Below, in pieces: positions 5,102-12,226 of a DNA stretch of 12,751 bases. How positions within the stretch are numbered: the stretch's first letter is position 1; each line of letters opens with the position of its first letter. The stretch comes from Verrucomicrobiia bacterium (lineage in GTDB: Bacteria; Verrucomicrobiota; Verrucomicrobiia; Limisphaerales; DTLC01), in the NCBI GenBank assembly GCA_025061935.1, contig JANWZY010000060.1, positions 1 through 12,751 of the forward strand, written 5' to 3'. The position numbers and the translations under genes were made by a program. The notes under the pieces are model-generated. The model ran no database searches, was not told the origin of the DNA, and saw nothing but the letters and a program-made list of their open reading frames with translations.

Positions 5102-6877
5102 ATGAAACTTGGGCTTGGCAGGTTGAGCGAGTGGCTCGTGCGCGGTCGTAAGCGGATCGGACAGGTGACTGCAGCGTGTGTGACCGCGATTTTTGCGGCG
5201 CAGCTTTGTGCGGATTGGGTGGGTGTGCCGCGCAAGGCCGAAAGGCTTGCTGCCGAGTTCGCTTCGATTGGTGCGATTCAAGTTGACCCTGCCGTGGCAA
5301 TAAGTCGCGCTGCTGACTTGCTCGGCGTGTTCCGCAGCACCGAACATGGCGTGGGGATTTTCATTGTTGACCTGAGAAACAGGTCGGAACGTGTTCTGGC
5401 CCAAGCTTTGGACTCGGAGTACTACACGAAGGCACGGGCTGCACGGATTTGGGGCTGGTCAACCGACGATTCTCTTTTCGCGTACACTTGGGGGGACGAG
5501 CAGCAGAATTACACGCTGGTTATCTGCAATCGGACCGGTGAACAGCAGTTAGGGCGTGTGCCGCTACCTGACGGGCTCCGCGCTATGAAATGGCTCGGGC
5601 CGGACGCGTGCGCGTACATTGATTGGGCGACGAACCTTGTACATCTCAAGCGCAGTGGCGCCGATTGGGAGCGCGCGGCAGTGTGGCGATTGCAGCCGGT
5701 CCCCGGGCGACCCGCATTAGAAGCTTTGGACGCCGACACCGTGGCAATCGGCTGGCTTGGCGGAACCGAACTTTGGCAGGTCGAGCTTGCCTCGGGCAAG
5801 ACTGCGAAACTTTACACTGCGGCCCCGGGCAATTCTATTGATGCGGTTCGGTACGAGCCCGCTAGGCGCGCGTTTTTGGTCTCCGAAAGCGCGCGGCGTG
5901 CGACCACGTCCACATTGGTAATGGTTTCGTGGACAGGCGAGGGTTGGGCGCGGCAGGAGCTCGGCCGGTGGCCGACGATACGCGCGGTAGAATGGTTACG
6001 CAACGGCGCGGGGTATGCGCTGCACATTCGCCAGGGCGAGAATAACTACTTGTTGATCAAGCCCGGGCCGTTCGAGTCCGAGGCGATACATTTCAAGGGC
6101 GGGGGCGTGGTGGGTGTGGTTCCCGCTTCGGCAGCAGGTGCGGTTTACGCGATTGCCTCAGTGTCGAACGAGCCGCCGGCCATTTGGGCATGCGACGGTG
6201 AGACCAAAACGCGGGTCTATTCGCTAGAGGGAGGCGCAGGAAAAACCTTGAAATATCAACCGGTGCTGGTTGGGTGGGCGCCGTTCGACGGGCATAACGC
6301 GCGATTCGAGCTTGTGCCGCCGGCCGACTTTTCGCGAAGCAAAAAGTACCCGCTTGTCATTGGCCTGGCAAGTTACACGTGGTCGCCGGTCCCGCACGCA
6401 GTGTGCGCGCAAACGCTCGCGCGCGCTGGGGCGTATGTCGCGCTGAGCGGTTTCACGTTCCGCGATGACCTGCGCAGGGTCTCACTCGAACACGTCAACA
6501 ACATCAACGCGATCTACAACATAATGGTGGCCAACCCGAATGTGGACGCCGACCGGGTGTTCTTGTTCGCGTTCAGCGGGAGCACAACAGCTGTGTGCGA
6601 GCTGCTTAAGCAATATCCGGGCCGGTTCAAAGGTGTAATTTTGCTGCATCCGGCTGAGTTGCCGGAGCCGAAACCTGGTATGTGCGAGCGGGTCCTTCTG
6701 ACCGCCGGGGTGGATGAAGACTGGACGAAGGAGAGAATCGCCGAATACCAAGAGGCGTTGTGCAAGGTCGGCATTCCGCTGGATGTGTATTTGCATGAGG
6801 CAGGGGGCCATATTGCGCGAGCGCAGCGCACGATGCGCGAACGGGCGGTGTTGATGGCAAAAACGGTTTTCGACTGA
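5102..6877 (+). CDS. Exported S9-type (prolyl oligopeptidase-like) hydrolase
   Basis: 591 residues, organised as one N-terminal hydrophobic segment (about 20-40), a long beta-rich part with repeated W/D-containing strands (about 65-400) that reads as a beta-propeller, and a C-terminal alpha/beta-hydrolase domain (about 400-591). The family consists of serine peptidases or esterases. Candidate catalytic residues are S492 in AFSGS, D538 (or D540) in AGVDEDW and H570 in GGHIA, in the usual order and spacing. The nucleophile elbow is unusual: both glycines of G-X-S-X-G are replaced (A-F-S-G-S), so activity or specificity may be altered. An N-terminal anchor or signal peptide places it outside the cytoplasm. 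It sits three bases from genes on both sides, between two pseudopilin-like genes, so a role in trimming or processing exported products is plausible (inference). The ATG start is the only good one near the upstream stop. Confidence 0.85.
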   Translation: MKLGLGRLSEWLVRGRKRIGQVTAACVTAIFAAQLCADWVGVPRKAERLAAEFASIGAIQVDPAVAISRAADLLGVFRSTEHGVGIFIVDLRNRSERVLAQALDSEYYTKARAARIWGWSTDDSLFAYTWGDEQQNYTLVICNRTGEQQLGRVPLPDGLRAMKWLGPDACAYIDWATNLVHLKRSGADWERAAVWRLQPVPGRPALEALDADTVAIGWLGGTELWQVELASGKTAKLYTAAPGNSIDAVRYEPARRAFLVSESARRATTSTLVMVSWTGEGWARQELGRWPTIRAVEWLRNGAGYALHIRQGENNYLLIKPGPFESEAIHFKGGGVVGVVPASAAGAVYAIASVSNEPPAIWACDGETKTRVYSLEGGAGKTLKYQPVLVGWAPFDGHNARFELVPPADFSRSKKYPLVIGLASYTWSPVPHAVCAQTLARAGAYVALSGFTFRDDLRRVSLEHVNNINAIYNIMVANPNVDADRVFLFAFSGSTTAVCELLKQYPGRFKGVILLHPAELPEPKPGMCERVLLTAGVDEDWTKERIAEYQEALCKVGIPLDVYLHEAGGHIARAQRTMRERAVLMAKTVFD

Positions 6878-6880
6878 ACG

Positions 6881-8242
6881 GTGAACGCGCAAGGAACACG
6901 AGGTCGGCCAGCCGGGCCTAAAAGGCTCGGCCTGAGGGCCGTAGGCGCAGTGGCTGAATTGGCGCGTTCGACAGTTGTTCAAACGCTGTTCTGCTTGGTT
7001 GGGGGCGCGATTTTGCTCTGGCTGGGCTTGGCCACTACTGCCGAAGCGTTATCTGGCGCAACGGTCTATAATCTGGTTGACCCGGTGTTCGGATTCCGCC
7101 TGCGATACGTTATGGGCATGTATGGTGTGCTCGAGCTTGTTGTCGGGTGCCTTGCATTGCTCCAGACGCGTACAGGATTGAGCCTGGTGGCTATGGCGTG
7201 GCTGGCAGCCAACCTGGGAATTTACAGGTTGGGCCTGGCGAGCATGGGGTGGGTTTTGCCGTATCATTGGGTCGCGCCGTTGTCAGGCCGATGGGGTATC
7301 TCGGCACAAATTGCAGACTGGGTATTGGTTGGCATGCTGAGCAGCCTGGTTGTCGGATGCATTACGCTCCTGCTTGCACAGGGGCGGCCGCGGCGAGTGC
7401 CGGCGTTCTACAAGATGCGGTGCCCGGACTGCGGTGGGAAAATCGAGTTTCCCGCGCATGGGGTGGGCCAGCAGGTTTCTTGCCCGCATTGTGCTGCTGT
7501 AATAACCTTAACTGCGCCGGAAGCGACCGGGCCTCAGGGGCCGAGCGTCAAACCGCAAGGCGCCTTTACCTTGGTCGAGCTTTTGGTCGTAATTTCAATC
7601 ATAGGGATTTTGGCTAGCCTGCTAATGCCGGTACTAACCAGGGGCAAAGACCGCGCGCAGCGGATCGTGGACATCAACAATTTGAAGCAGCAAATCACAG
7701 CCACGCACTTGTATGCCGCCGATGGCGTAGGCTACCTACCATGGCCGAATTGGGCTTTAGGGGACGCACCGGACAGGCCCGGCTGGCTGTACAAGCTTGA
7801 TCCCGCCGCCACAGGTCCGGCGAGGTTCAAGGTCGAGACCGGGGTGTTTTGGCCCATGTTGCGAAATCCGAAGCTGTATTTTTGTCCGCGCGACGGGCCG
7901 CATGTGCCCAGGTTCGCCGAACGGCCCCAACAAATTTCAAGCTATGTGATGAATGGCGCGGTCATTGGCTATAACCGAACAAATTTTCCCCCTGCGCGCT
8001 TGGACGCGTTCCGGCCTGATGACGTTGCGTTTTGGGAAACAGACGAGAAATACCCTGACTATTTCAACGACGGTGCGAGCTACCCGTGGGAAGGCGTGAG
8101 CGCACGACATGATTTAGGCGCTATTCATGCAGCGTTTGGGGGTCAGGTCGGGTTCATCAAGCTCGAGCTATGGTACCTTGAGGAAGCCAAACCGACCCGA
8201 AACCGGCTATGGTGTTACCCCGGCAGCGAAGACGGACGATAA
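6881..8242 (+). CDS. MauE-like / zinc-ribbon / pseudopilin fusion protein
   Basis: 453 residues in three parts. Residues about 25-170: four or five membrane helices homologous to the separate MauE-like protein at 1717, but the C-G-C motif is replaced by Y128-H-W130. Residues 179-210: a zinc ribbon, C181-x2-C184 and C201-x2-C204, as seen in many verrucomicrobial proteins. Residues 227-453: a pseudopilin, with the methylation site at F229 (GA/FTLVELLVVIS), helix, RIVDINNLKQQ, FCPRD and a degenerate C-terminal motif in which H410 is followed nine residues later by GG instead of DG. The residue before the cleavage point is Ala in place of the usual Gly. If cut there, prepilin peptidase would release a 228-residue membrane and zinc-binding 'leader'. 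GTG 6881 lies three bases after the upstream stop; the in-frame ATG at 7415 has no ribosome site, so the fusion seems genuine. All parts read in one frame with no stop. Confidence 0.85.
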   Translation: MNAQGTRGRPAGPKRLGLRAVGAVAELARSTVVQTLFCLVGGAILLWLGLATTAEALSGATVYNLVDPVFGFRLRYVMGMYGVLELVVGCLALLQTRTGLSLVAMAWLAANLGIYRLGLASMGWVLPYHWVAPLSGRWGISAQIADWVLVGMLSSLVVGCITLLLAQGRPRRVPAFYKMRCPDCGGKIEFPAHGVGQQVSCPHCAAVITLTAPEATGPQGPSVKPQGAFTLVELLVVISIIGILASLLMPVLTRGKDRAQRIVDINNLKQQITATHLYAADGVGYLPWPNWALGDAPDRPGWLYKLDPAATGPARFKVETGVFWPMLRNPKLYFCPRDGPHVPRFAERPQQISSYVMNGAVIGYNRTNFPPARLDAFRPDDVAFWETDEKYPDYFNDGASYPWEGVSARHDLGAIHAAFGGQVGFIKLELWYLEEAKPTRNRLWCYPGSEDGR

Positions 8243-8328
8243 CTTGAAGAAAACGCTGCTGGCGCTTCTTGATGCGCGACTGTGAAAATTTGCCCTGCTA
8301 ACTACCAAGTGGACGTTCGCCCAGCTTT
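8243..8328. other. Short spacer before the ligase-like gene
   Basis: An 86-base spacer. I see no strong terminator, promoter or ribosome binding site. The next gene may belong to the same transcript. Confidence 0.3.
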
Positions 8329-11313
8329 ATGCGTAATCTCAGCGTCCGTCAGGTTTTGACCATTGGTTGTTTGGCTTGCGTCGGGGCGATTGTTTTGCTG
8401 TCTGAATCCTCAACGGCGGATTCGGCCTCGGCGTGGCTGCGCGCAATCGCGCGCGAAATACATCTTACGTGTCTCGAGCCGAGCACGCAGTGGCTCGTAG
8501 TTCTGGGGCTGCTGATCTACTTTGTTTTCTTCCTTTGGCTTGCGCGTGAGCGGAACCGGAACGAAGTGTGGTGGGGGCTGGGCAACCCTGACTTATGGCT
8601 GTGCGGGCTGGTACTGGCGGGCTTGGTCAACTACGGGCTGGTGCATCGTACGGGTTGGCATGGCATGCAGCTAATAGGATTGCTTGCAGGTATGGTGCTG
8701 GCACTGGCCGCGCGGAGCTGGGCATGGCGCACCGGGCACGGTCCGGACCCGAGGTTGGTCGTGCGCCGACTGAAGCTGATCATTACGGTTGTGGTTACGC
8801 TGCTTGTATGCATTACGCTGTGGCAACCTGAGCTGGGCAGCACGTACAAGTACCGCGGCGAAGTACGGTGGAGCGGCGCATGGCGGAATCCGAATACATA
8901 CGGGTTGCTCATGGCTGTTGCCTTGGTGCTTACGATCGGTTTGTTCGGCGCGAATCTTGCCGTTCCTTCGGGTCGGCGGCTGAGGAGACTCCTTTTTTTG
9001 GTGGCACCGGCGATCATGGGGGTGGTATGTGCGTTGGGGCTGGTCAAAAGCTACAGCCGCGGCGCATGGGTCGGAGCGGCTCTGGGTCTCGTGTTTTTTA
9101 CCGTCCAGTGTGTTCGCGTGCTCGGTGGCGTTGCGCGTACACGGTATGCGTGGGCAAGGAGAAACCTGGTTGGGCTTTGTGTGATCGCTGTCTCCGTTGC
9201 TGTACTCGGTTTCTGGCAGTTCCGGCATACCGAGTGGCGGCCACTGCGGCGTTTGTTTTCGGTGGCCAACATAAACGATTTTTCGTGGCGGAACCGTGTT
9301 GTCACGTACGAGGGGGTATTGCAGATGATTAGAGATAGTCCTTTGACAGGTTATGCTGACCCAACTGTGACCTATGATCAGTTGTACAGCTCGCCACGGC
9401 CTGACCAGCCAGGGGCGATGCAGTTGAATGACGTGCTTATGTTGGCCTTGTGGTTCGGTATGCCAGCCTTGCTCTGTTTTGCGGTATCCATAGGACTATA
9501 CCTTGGTTGCGGAAGTGTTACGACCCCGCGCGGACCTGCGTTTCCTGTGCGTCCGGGGCAGGCAGAAGACGAACGGGCCGGGGCCGAGTGCTCTGATTGT
9601 GCTGTTCAACCTGATGCTGCGCGCGCGCTTTGGATTCTACAGAGCACGAGTGGCGCAGCGGCGATTGCGTTGCTGGTGGGATTTTGGTTTAACCGAGGCC
9701 TGTTTGTTTTGGCTACAGGCGCATTGTTTTGGACGTTCCTCATGCTCGCGCATCGCCCTGGGACAGGTGTCTTGCACGGAGCTGCGAAGTCGTCGTTGTG
9801 GCTTGAAGAAGGCCGACTTCTGGTGCTGGCTGCGGTGTGCGTAACCGTTCTGACGGCGTTTGTGTGGGCAAGCGTGCGCGACCCATTCCGTCGGATTCGG
9901 TTCACGTGTAAAACTCCAGATGGTGGTGCGGTGCAATGTTTGTGTGTGTTGCCCAAGGGGACTCCTACTCCGAAGCCTGTTGTTGTATTTGCGCACGGGG
10001 CTGGGCACAACCTCGACCGTATCGGGAGTGTACTGCGTTGTATCGCTGAGCTTGGGCTGGCGGCCGTGGGGCTCGAGTACGATAAGACAAACCAGGCGAA
10101 TTTCGATGCGCAGATGCGAAGCGTTTTGAGGGAATTGTCTCGGCGCTGGTGGGCGCAGACCAATCAGGTCGCCTGGATTACCCATAGTCTAGGTGCTCAA
10201 CGCACCTTGAGTTTTTTGGCGACGCATCCTGAATTTGCCCCGAACGTGTTGGTCCGGCTGTCCGGTGGCTGGGTTCCAGAACTTGAACCGATTCTGACAA
10301 ATGCGCTCGGAACAGGCTGGGCGCTTAACACAAAAGTCTGGCTTTTGCATGGCGAACAAGACGAGGTGTTCCCTGCTGCAGAGGTAGAACGCCTGGCGCG
10401 ACTGCTCCGCGCTGGTAACACTTCTGTACGTGTAGATATTCTTCAGCGACACGGCCATAACTTCGGCCCGGATCAAGATGTGCTTTGGCGCGCGGCGGCT
10501 GAATTCTGCGCTGTGCAGTTTGGCAGGCTGGACCGTATCCGCGCCTGGCCGCTGCCGAGCTATTGGTACTTGTGGTTTCCTGCGGGGGCGCTGTGGGTCA
10601 TTCTGGGAGCTAGACTCTTGCGCCGCGTGTTCAAGGGCCTGTGGTCTGGTGGCACAAGTCCAGCAGTGGCAATACTTGCAGTTGCAACTAGCATGCTCGC
10701 GTGCGCTGTTACCGTTACTAAGGTTGTTTTGTCACTTCTGCCATTGACCCGGCACACTGCACAAATCGCGCGCACGGTGTTGGTCGAGCCGCAGTTGCGA
10801 AGTGAATTCGATTGGATGCTCGGTCAACTGTGGGGTATGAAGACGCGCGTGGGCCAAGTGGTGGACTGGGTCAGACTCGCTGATTTGCAGCGCGGGCTCG
10901 TGAAGCCTGGTCCTGACGAGGCCGTATATCGCAGCTACGTGCTTTCTCCGGACATTGGGGATGGCAGGCCGGCAATTAATTGGCGCAGACCTTTATGGGA
11001 GTATTTCTTCCCACGTGTTCGAAAAGAGAGTGACAGATGGATGGTAACCAAGACTTTAGCGCGCGAGTTGCGCGCGCGTGTTACGATTTCAACAAGTGAG
11101 GGTGTCCCGGAAGACATCGTGGGCGCGTGGCGGCGCCAGATGACGACCCCCTCCGGATTCGAAAAACTGTATGTGGCTGCATTGCGCGCAGTTGGTGTCC
11201 CGGCGCGGCTGAATGAAAATGGCCAGACCGAATATTGGGCGGACTCGGCCTGGGAACCTGCGCCGCGCCCGCTTGTTCACACAGTTATAGACCCCGGCTC
11301 GCAAACCCGCTGA
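8329..11313 (+). CDS. O-antigen-ligase-like / alpha-beta hydrolase / transglutaminase-like fusion
   Basis: 994 residues, several times a usual domain length. Residues 1 to about 525 form ten or more membrane helices with hallmarks of the O-antigen ligase / Wzy_C family: N187-P-N-T-Y-G, the SYSRGAW motif (R244) and the periplasmic text RLFSVANINDFSWRNRV...DSPLTGYA. This family moves glycans from lipid carriers to lipid A or proteins. Residues about 545-730 are an alpha/beta hydrolase: VVVFAHGAGHN oxyanion region, nucleophile S620 in THSLGAQ, D678 in HGEQDEVF and H710 (or H708) in RHGHNFG. Two membrane segments follow (about 748-765 and 785-806). Residues about 860-994 resemble a transglutaminase-like tail (YVAALRAVGVPARLNE, then W and APRPL), but the position of the catalytic Cys is F944 and no His is seen in the right place, so it is probably a non-catalytic binding domain. 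The ATG has no obvious Shine-Dalgarno. Its place after pseudopilin-like genes suggests a glycosyl- or acyl-transfer role on exported proteins (inference). Confidence 0.85.
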   Translation: MRNLSVRQVLTIGCLACVGAIVLLSESSTADSASAWLRAIAREIHLTCLEPSTQWLVVLGLLIYFVFFLWLARERNRNEVWWGLGNPDLWLCGLVLAGLVNYGLVHRTGWHGMQLIGLLAGMVLALAARSWAWRTGHGPDPRLVVRRLKLIITVVVTLLVCITLWQPELGSTYKYRGEVRWSGAWRNPNTYGLLMAVALVLTIGLFGANLAVPSGRRLRRLLFLVAPAIMGVVCALGLVKSYSRGAWVGAALGLVFFTVQCVRVLGGVARTRYAWARRNLVGLCVIAVSVAVLGFWQFRHTEWRPLRRLFSVANINDFSWRNRVVTYEGVLQMIRDSPLTGYADPTVTYDQLYSSPRPDQPGAMQLNDVLMLALWFGMPALLCFAVSIGLYLGCGSVTTPRGPAFPVRPGQAEDERAGAECSDCAVQPDAARALWILQSTSGAAAIALLVGFWFNRGLFVLATGALFWTFLMLAHRPGTGVLHGAAKSSLWLEEGRLLVLAAVCVTVLTAFVWASVRDPFRRIRFTCKTPDGGAVQCLCVLPKGTPTPKPVVVFAHGAGHNLDRIGSVLRCIAELGLAAVGLEYDKTNQANFDAQMRSVLRELSRRWWAQTNQVAWITHSLGAQRTLSFLATHPEFAPNVLVRLSGGWVPELEPILTNALGTGWALNTKVWLLHGEQDEVFPAAEVERLARLLRAGNTSVRVDILQRHGHNFGPDQDVLWRAAAEFCAVQFGRLDRIRAWPLPSYWYLWFPAGALWVILGARLLRRVFKGLWSGGTSPAVAILAVATSMLACAVTVTKVVLSLLPLTRHTAQIARTVLVEPQLRSEFDWMLGQLWGMKTRVGQVVDWVRLADLQRGLVKPGPDEAVYRSYVLSPDIGDGRPAINWRRPLWEYFFPRVRKESDRWMVTKTLARELRARVTISTSEGVPEDIVGAWRRQMTTPSGFEKLYVAALRAVGVPARLNENGQTEYWADSAWEPAPRPLVHTVIDPGSQTR

Positions 11314-11322
11314 AGTCATTCG

Positions 11323-11342
11323 AAAGCTGAGAACCGCTTTTT
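11323..11342 (+). terminator. Weak terminator-like hairpin
   Basis: AAAGC (11323-11327) pairs with GCTTT (11336-11340), followed by two more T's (to 11342). The stem starts nine bases after the stop of the large fusion gene. The stem is short and AU-rich, so this is a tentative call. Confidence 0.25.
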
Positions 11343-12122
11343 AGCAAGGGTGTAAGCAGTTGTGTCTCAGAATCGCCAAATGAGGGCCGTGTTCGATGCC
11401 CTCGCATACCAAGCATTACGGCTACCCTGGTCTGGTGCCCTTACAGGACTGATGATATGCCCGGATTCTGAGGCCAACGGGTACTCTGCCGCTAGGCACA
11501 TATTGTGAGCGGGGCGGGCATGTTTTGAACTTTGACAGAGATGGTTAAACAATTCGGTGCAGTGCGGGCACTAGATATTGTCCAGGCAACGTCTATGCTG
11601 GATTGGGGTGTCGGCTTTTATTCGTGCGCCGCTCAACTGGTTGTAAATCCAGAGCCGCGGTTCAGCATGGGCATTGTGCGACCGGCAATTTCGCGCGTTT
11701 ATTGTTTGTGTGGGTTTACCGACCTAGCCCTTAGAAACAGGCATCGGCGGGTTCACGCGCTTGCCTTCGGCGCCAGGACACAGAAGAAAGGTTGTGCATT
11801 GCCCAGCCGGGGTGTTCCGCAATTCAAGCTTGGTGTGCACACGTCCAAGAACGTGAGGGCTCTGGGTTCGGGGTCGAATCCTTTTTAGCTACTTCCAAGC
11901 CCCCTTACACATCGAGGTTTAAATGGAAATGCCCGAGATCGGCTGTTTGGTTCGTGCGCTGGCCCGATGAGCCATGCTGGTTATGCCAACCGACTCTATG
12001 GATAATGCAGGTGTGCGTATCGTCGTGATTTTCCTTTGACCAAAGTTGCCTCGAAAAGCCTACCGCGGTGGCGAACCGCCGGGAACCGAATCCTCAATTT
12101 GATTTAGGCTCGACCGTTGGTC

Positions 12123-12138
12123 TCACCCGATTGGGTGA
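12123..12138 (+). repeat. Perfect six-pair hairpin
   Basis: TCACCC (12123-12128) pairs with GGGTGA (12133-12138) around loop GATT. It directly follows a smaller GACC/GGTC dyad (12112-12122), about 90 bases before the pseudopilin start. It may be an operator or an RNA structure; no T-run follows. Confidence 0.3.
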
Positions 12139-12188
12139 TGGCGTAGGTCATTGGTCCCGAAGTAAATTATTGACGGACGTTGGCACCT

Positions 12189-12208
12189 TCGGGCGCGTTT
12201 CAGCCCGA
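12189..12208 (+). repeat. Hairpin close to the pseudopilin start
   Basis: TCGGGC (12189-12194) pairs with GCCCGA (12203-12208) around an eight-base loop, ending 18 bases before ATG 12227. It could affect translation initiation of the pseudopilin. Confidence 0.3.
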
Positions 12209-12226
12209 GCTGGCGGTCAGGCAAAC

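Larger units (their letters stand above)
11314..12226. other. 913-base region without a convincing gene
   Basis: The longest open frame (TTG 11532 to 11888, 118 codons) has no signal peptide, domain or ribosome binding site I recognise, and an irregular amino-acid mix; a 42-codon frame starts at ATG 11380. I do not call either. The last part holds small hairpins (12112-12122, 12123-12138, 12189-12208) and probably contains the promoter and leader of the pseudopilin at 12227. No tRNA, transposon end or long repeat was found. The size is large for a compact operon region, so remnants of lost genes or an RNA gene remain possible. Confidence 0.4.

Noticed and set aside
4290..5404. Long reverse-strand open frames over the H-X9-DG and hydrolase genes (also 6482-6982, 8671-9228 and 9606-10185)
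   Set aside because: They mirror GC-rich coding genes on the other strand and are rich in Pro, Arg and Ser, as expected for antisense shadows.
7415..8242. Separate pseudopilin gene starting at ATG 7415
   Set aside because: No ribosome binding site precedes it, the frame is continuous with the membrane domain, and the start would fall inside the zinc ribbon.
11637..11652. tRNA-like anticodon arm (CTGG, TTGTAAAT, CCAG)
   Set aside because: The loop has eight bases, and there is no D-arm, acceptor stem or proper T-arm at the right distances.
11864..11885. T-arm-like text GGTTCGGGGTCGAATCC
   Set aside because: The loop and stem do not fold as a T-arm, and no other tRNA arms lie nearby on either strand.
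11532..11888. 118-codon forward frame in the large gap
   Set aside because: Starts with TTG without a ribosome site and has no hydrophobic pattern or motif I recognise; kept only as a remark in the gap entry.
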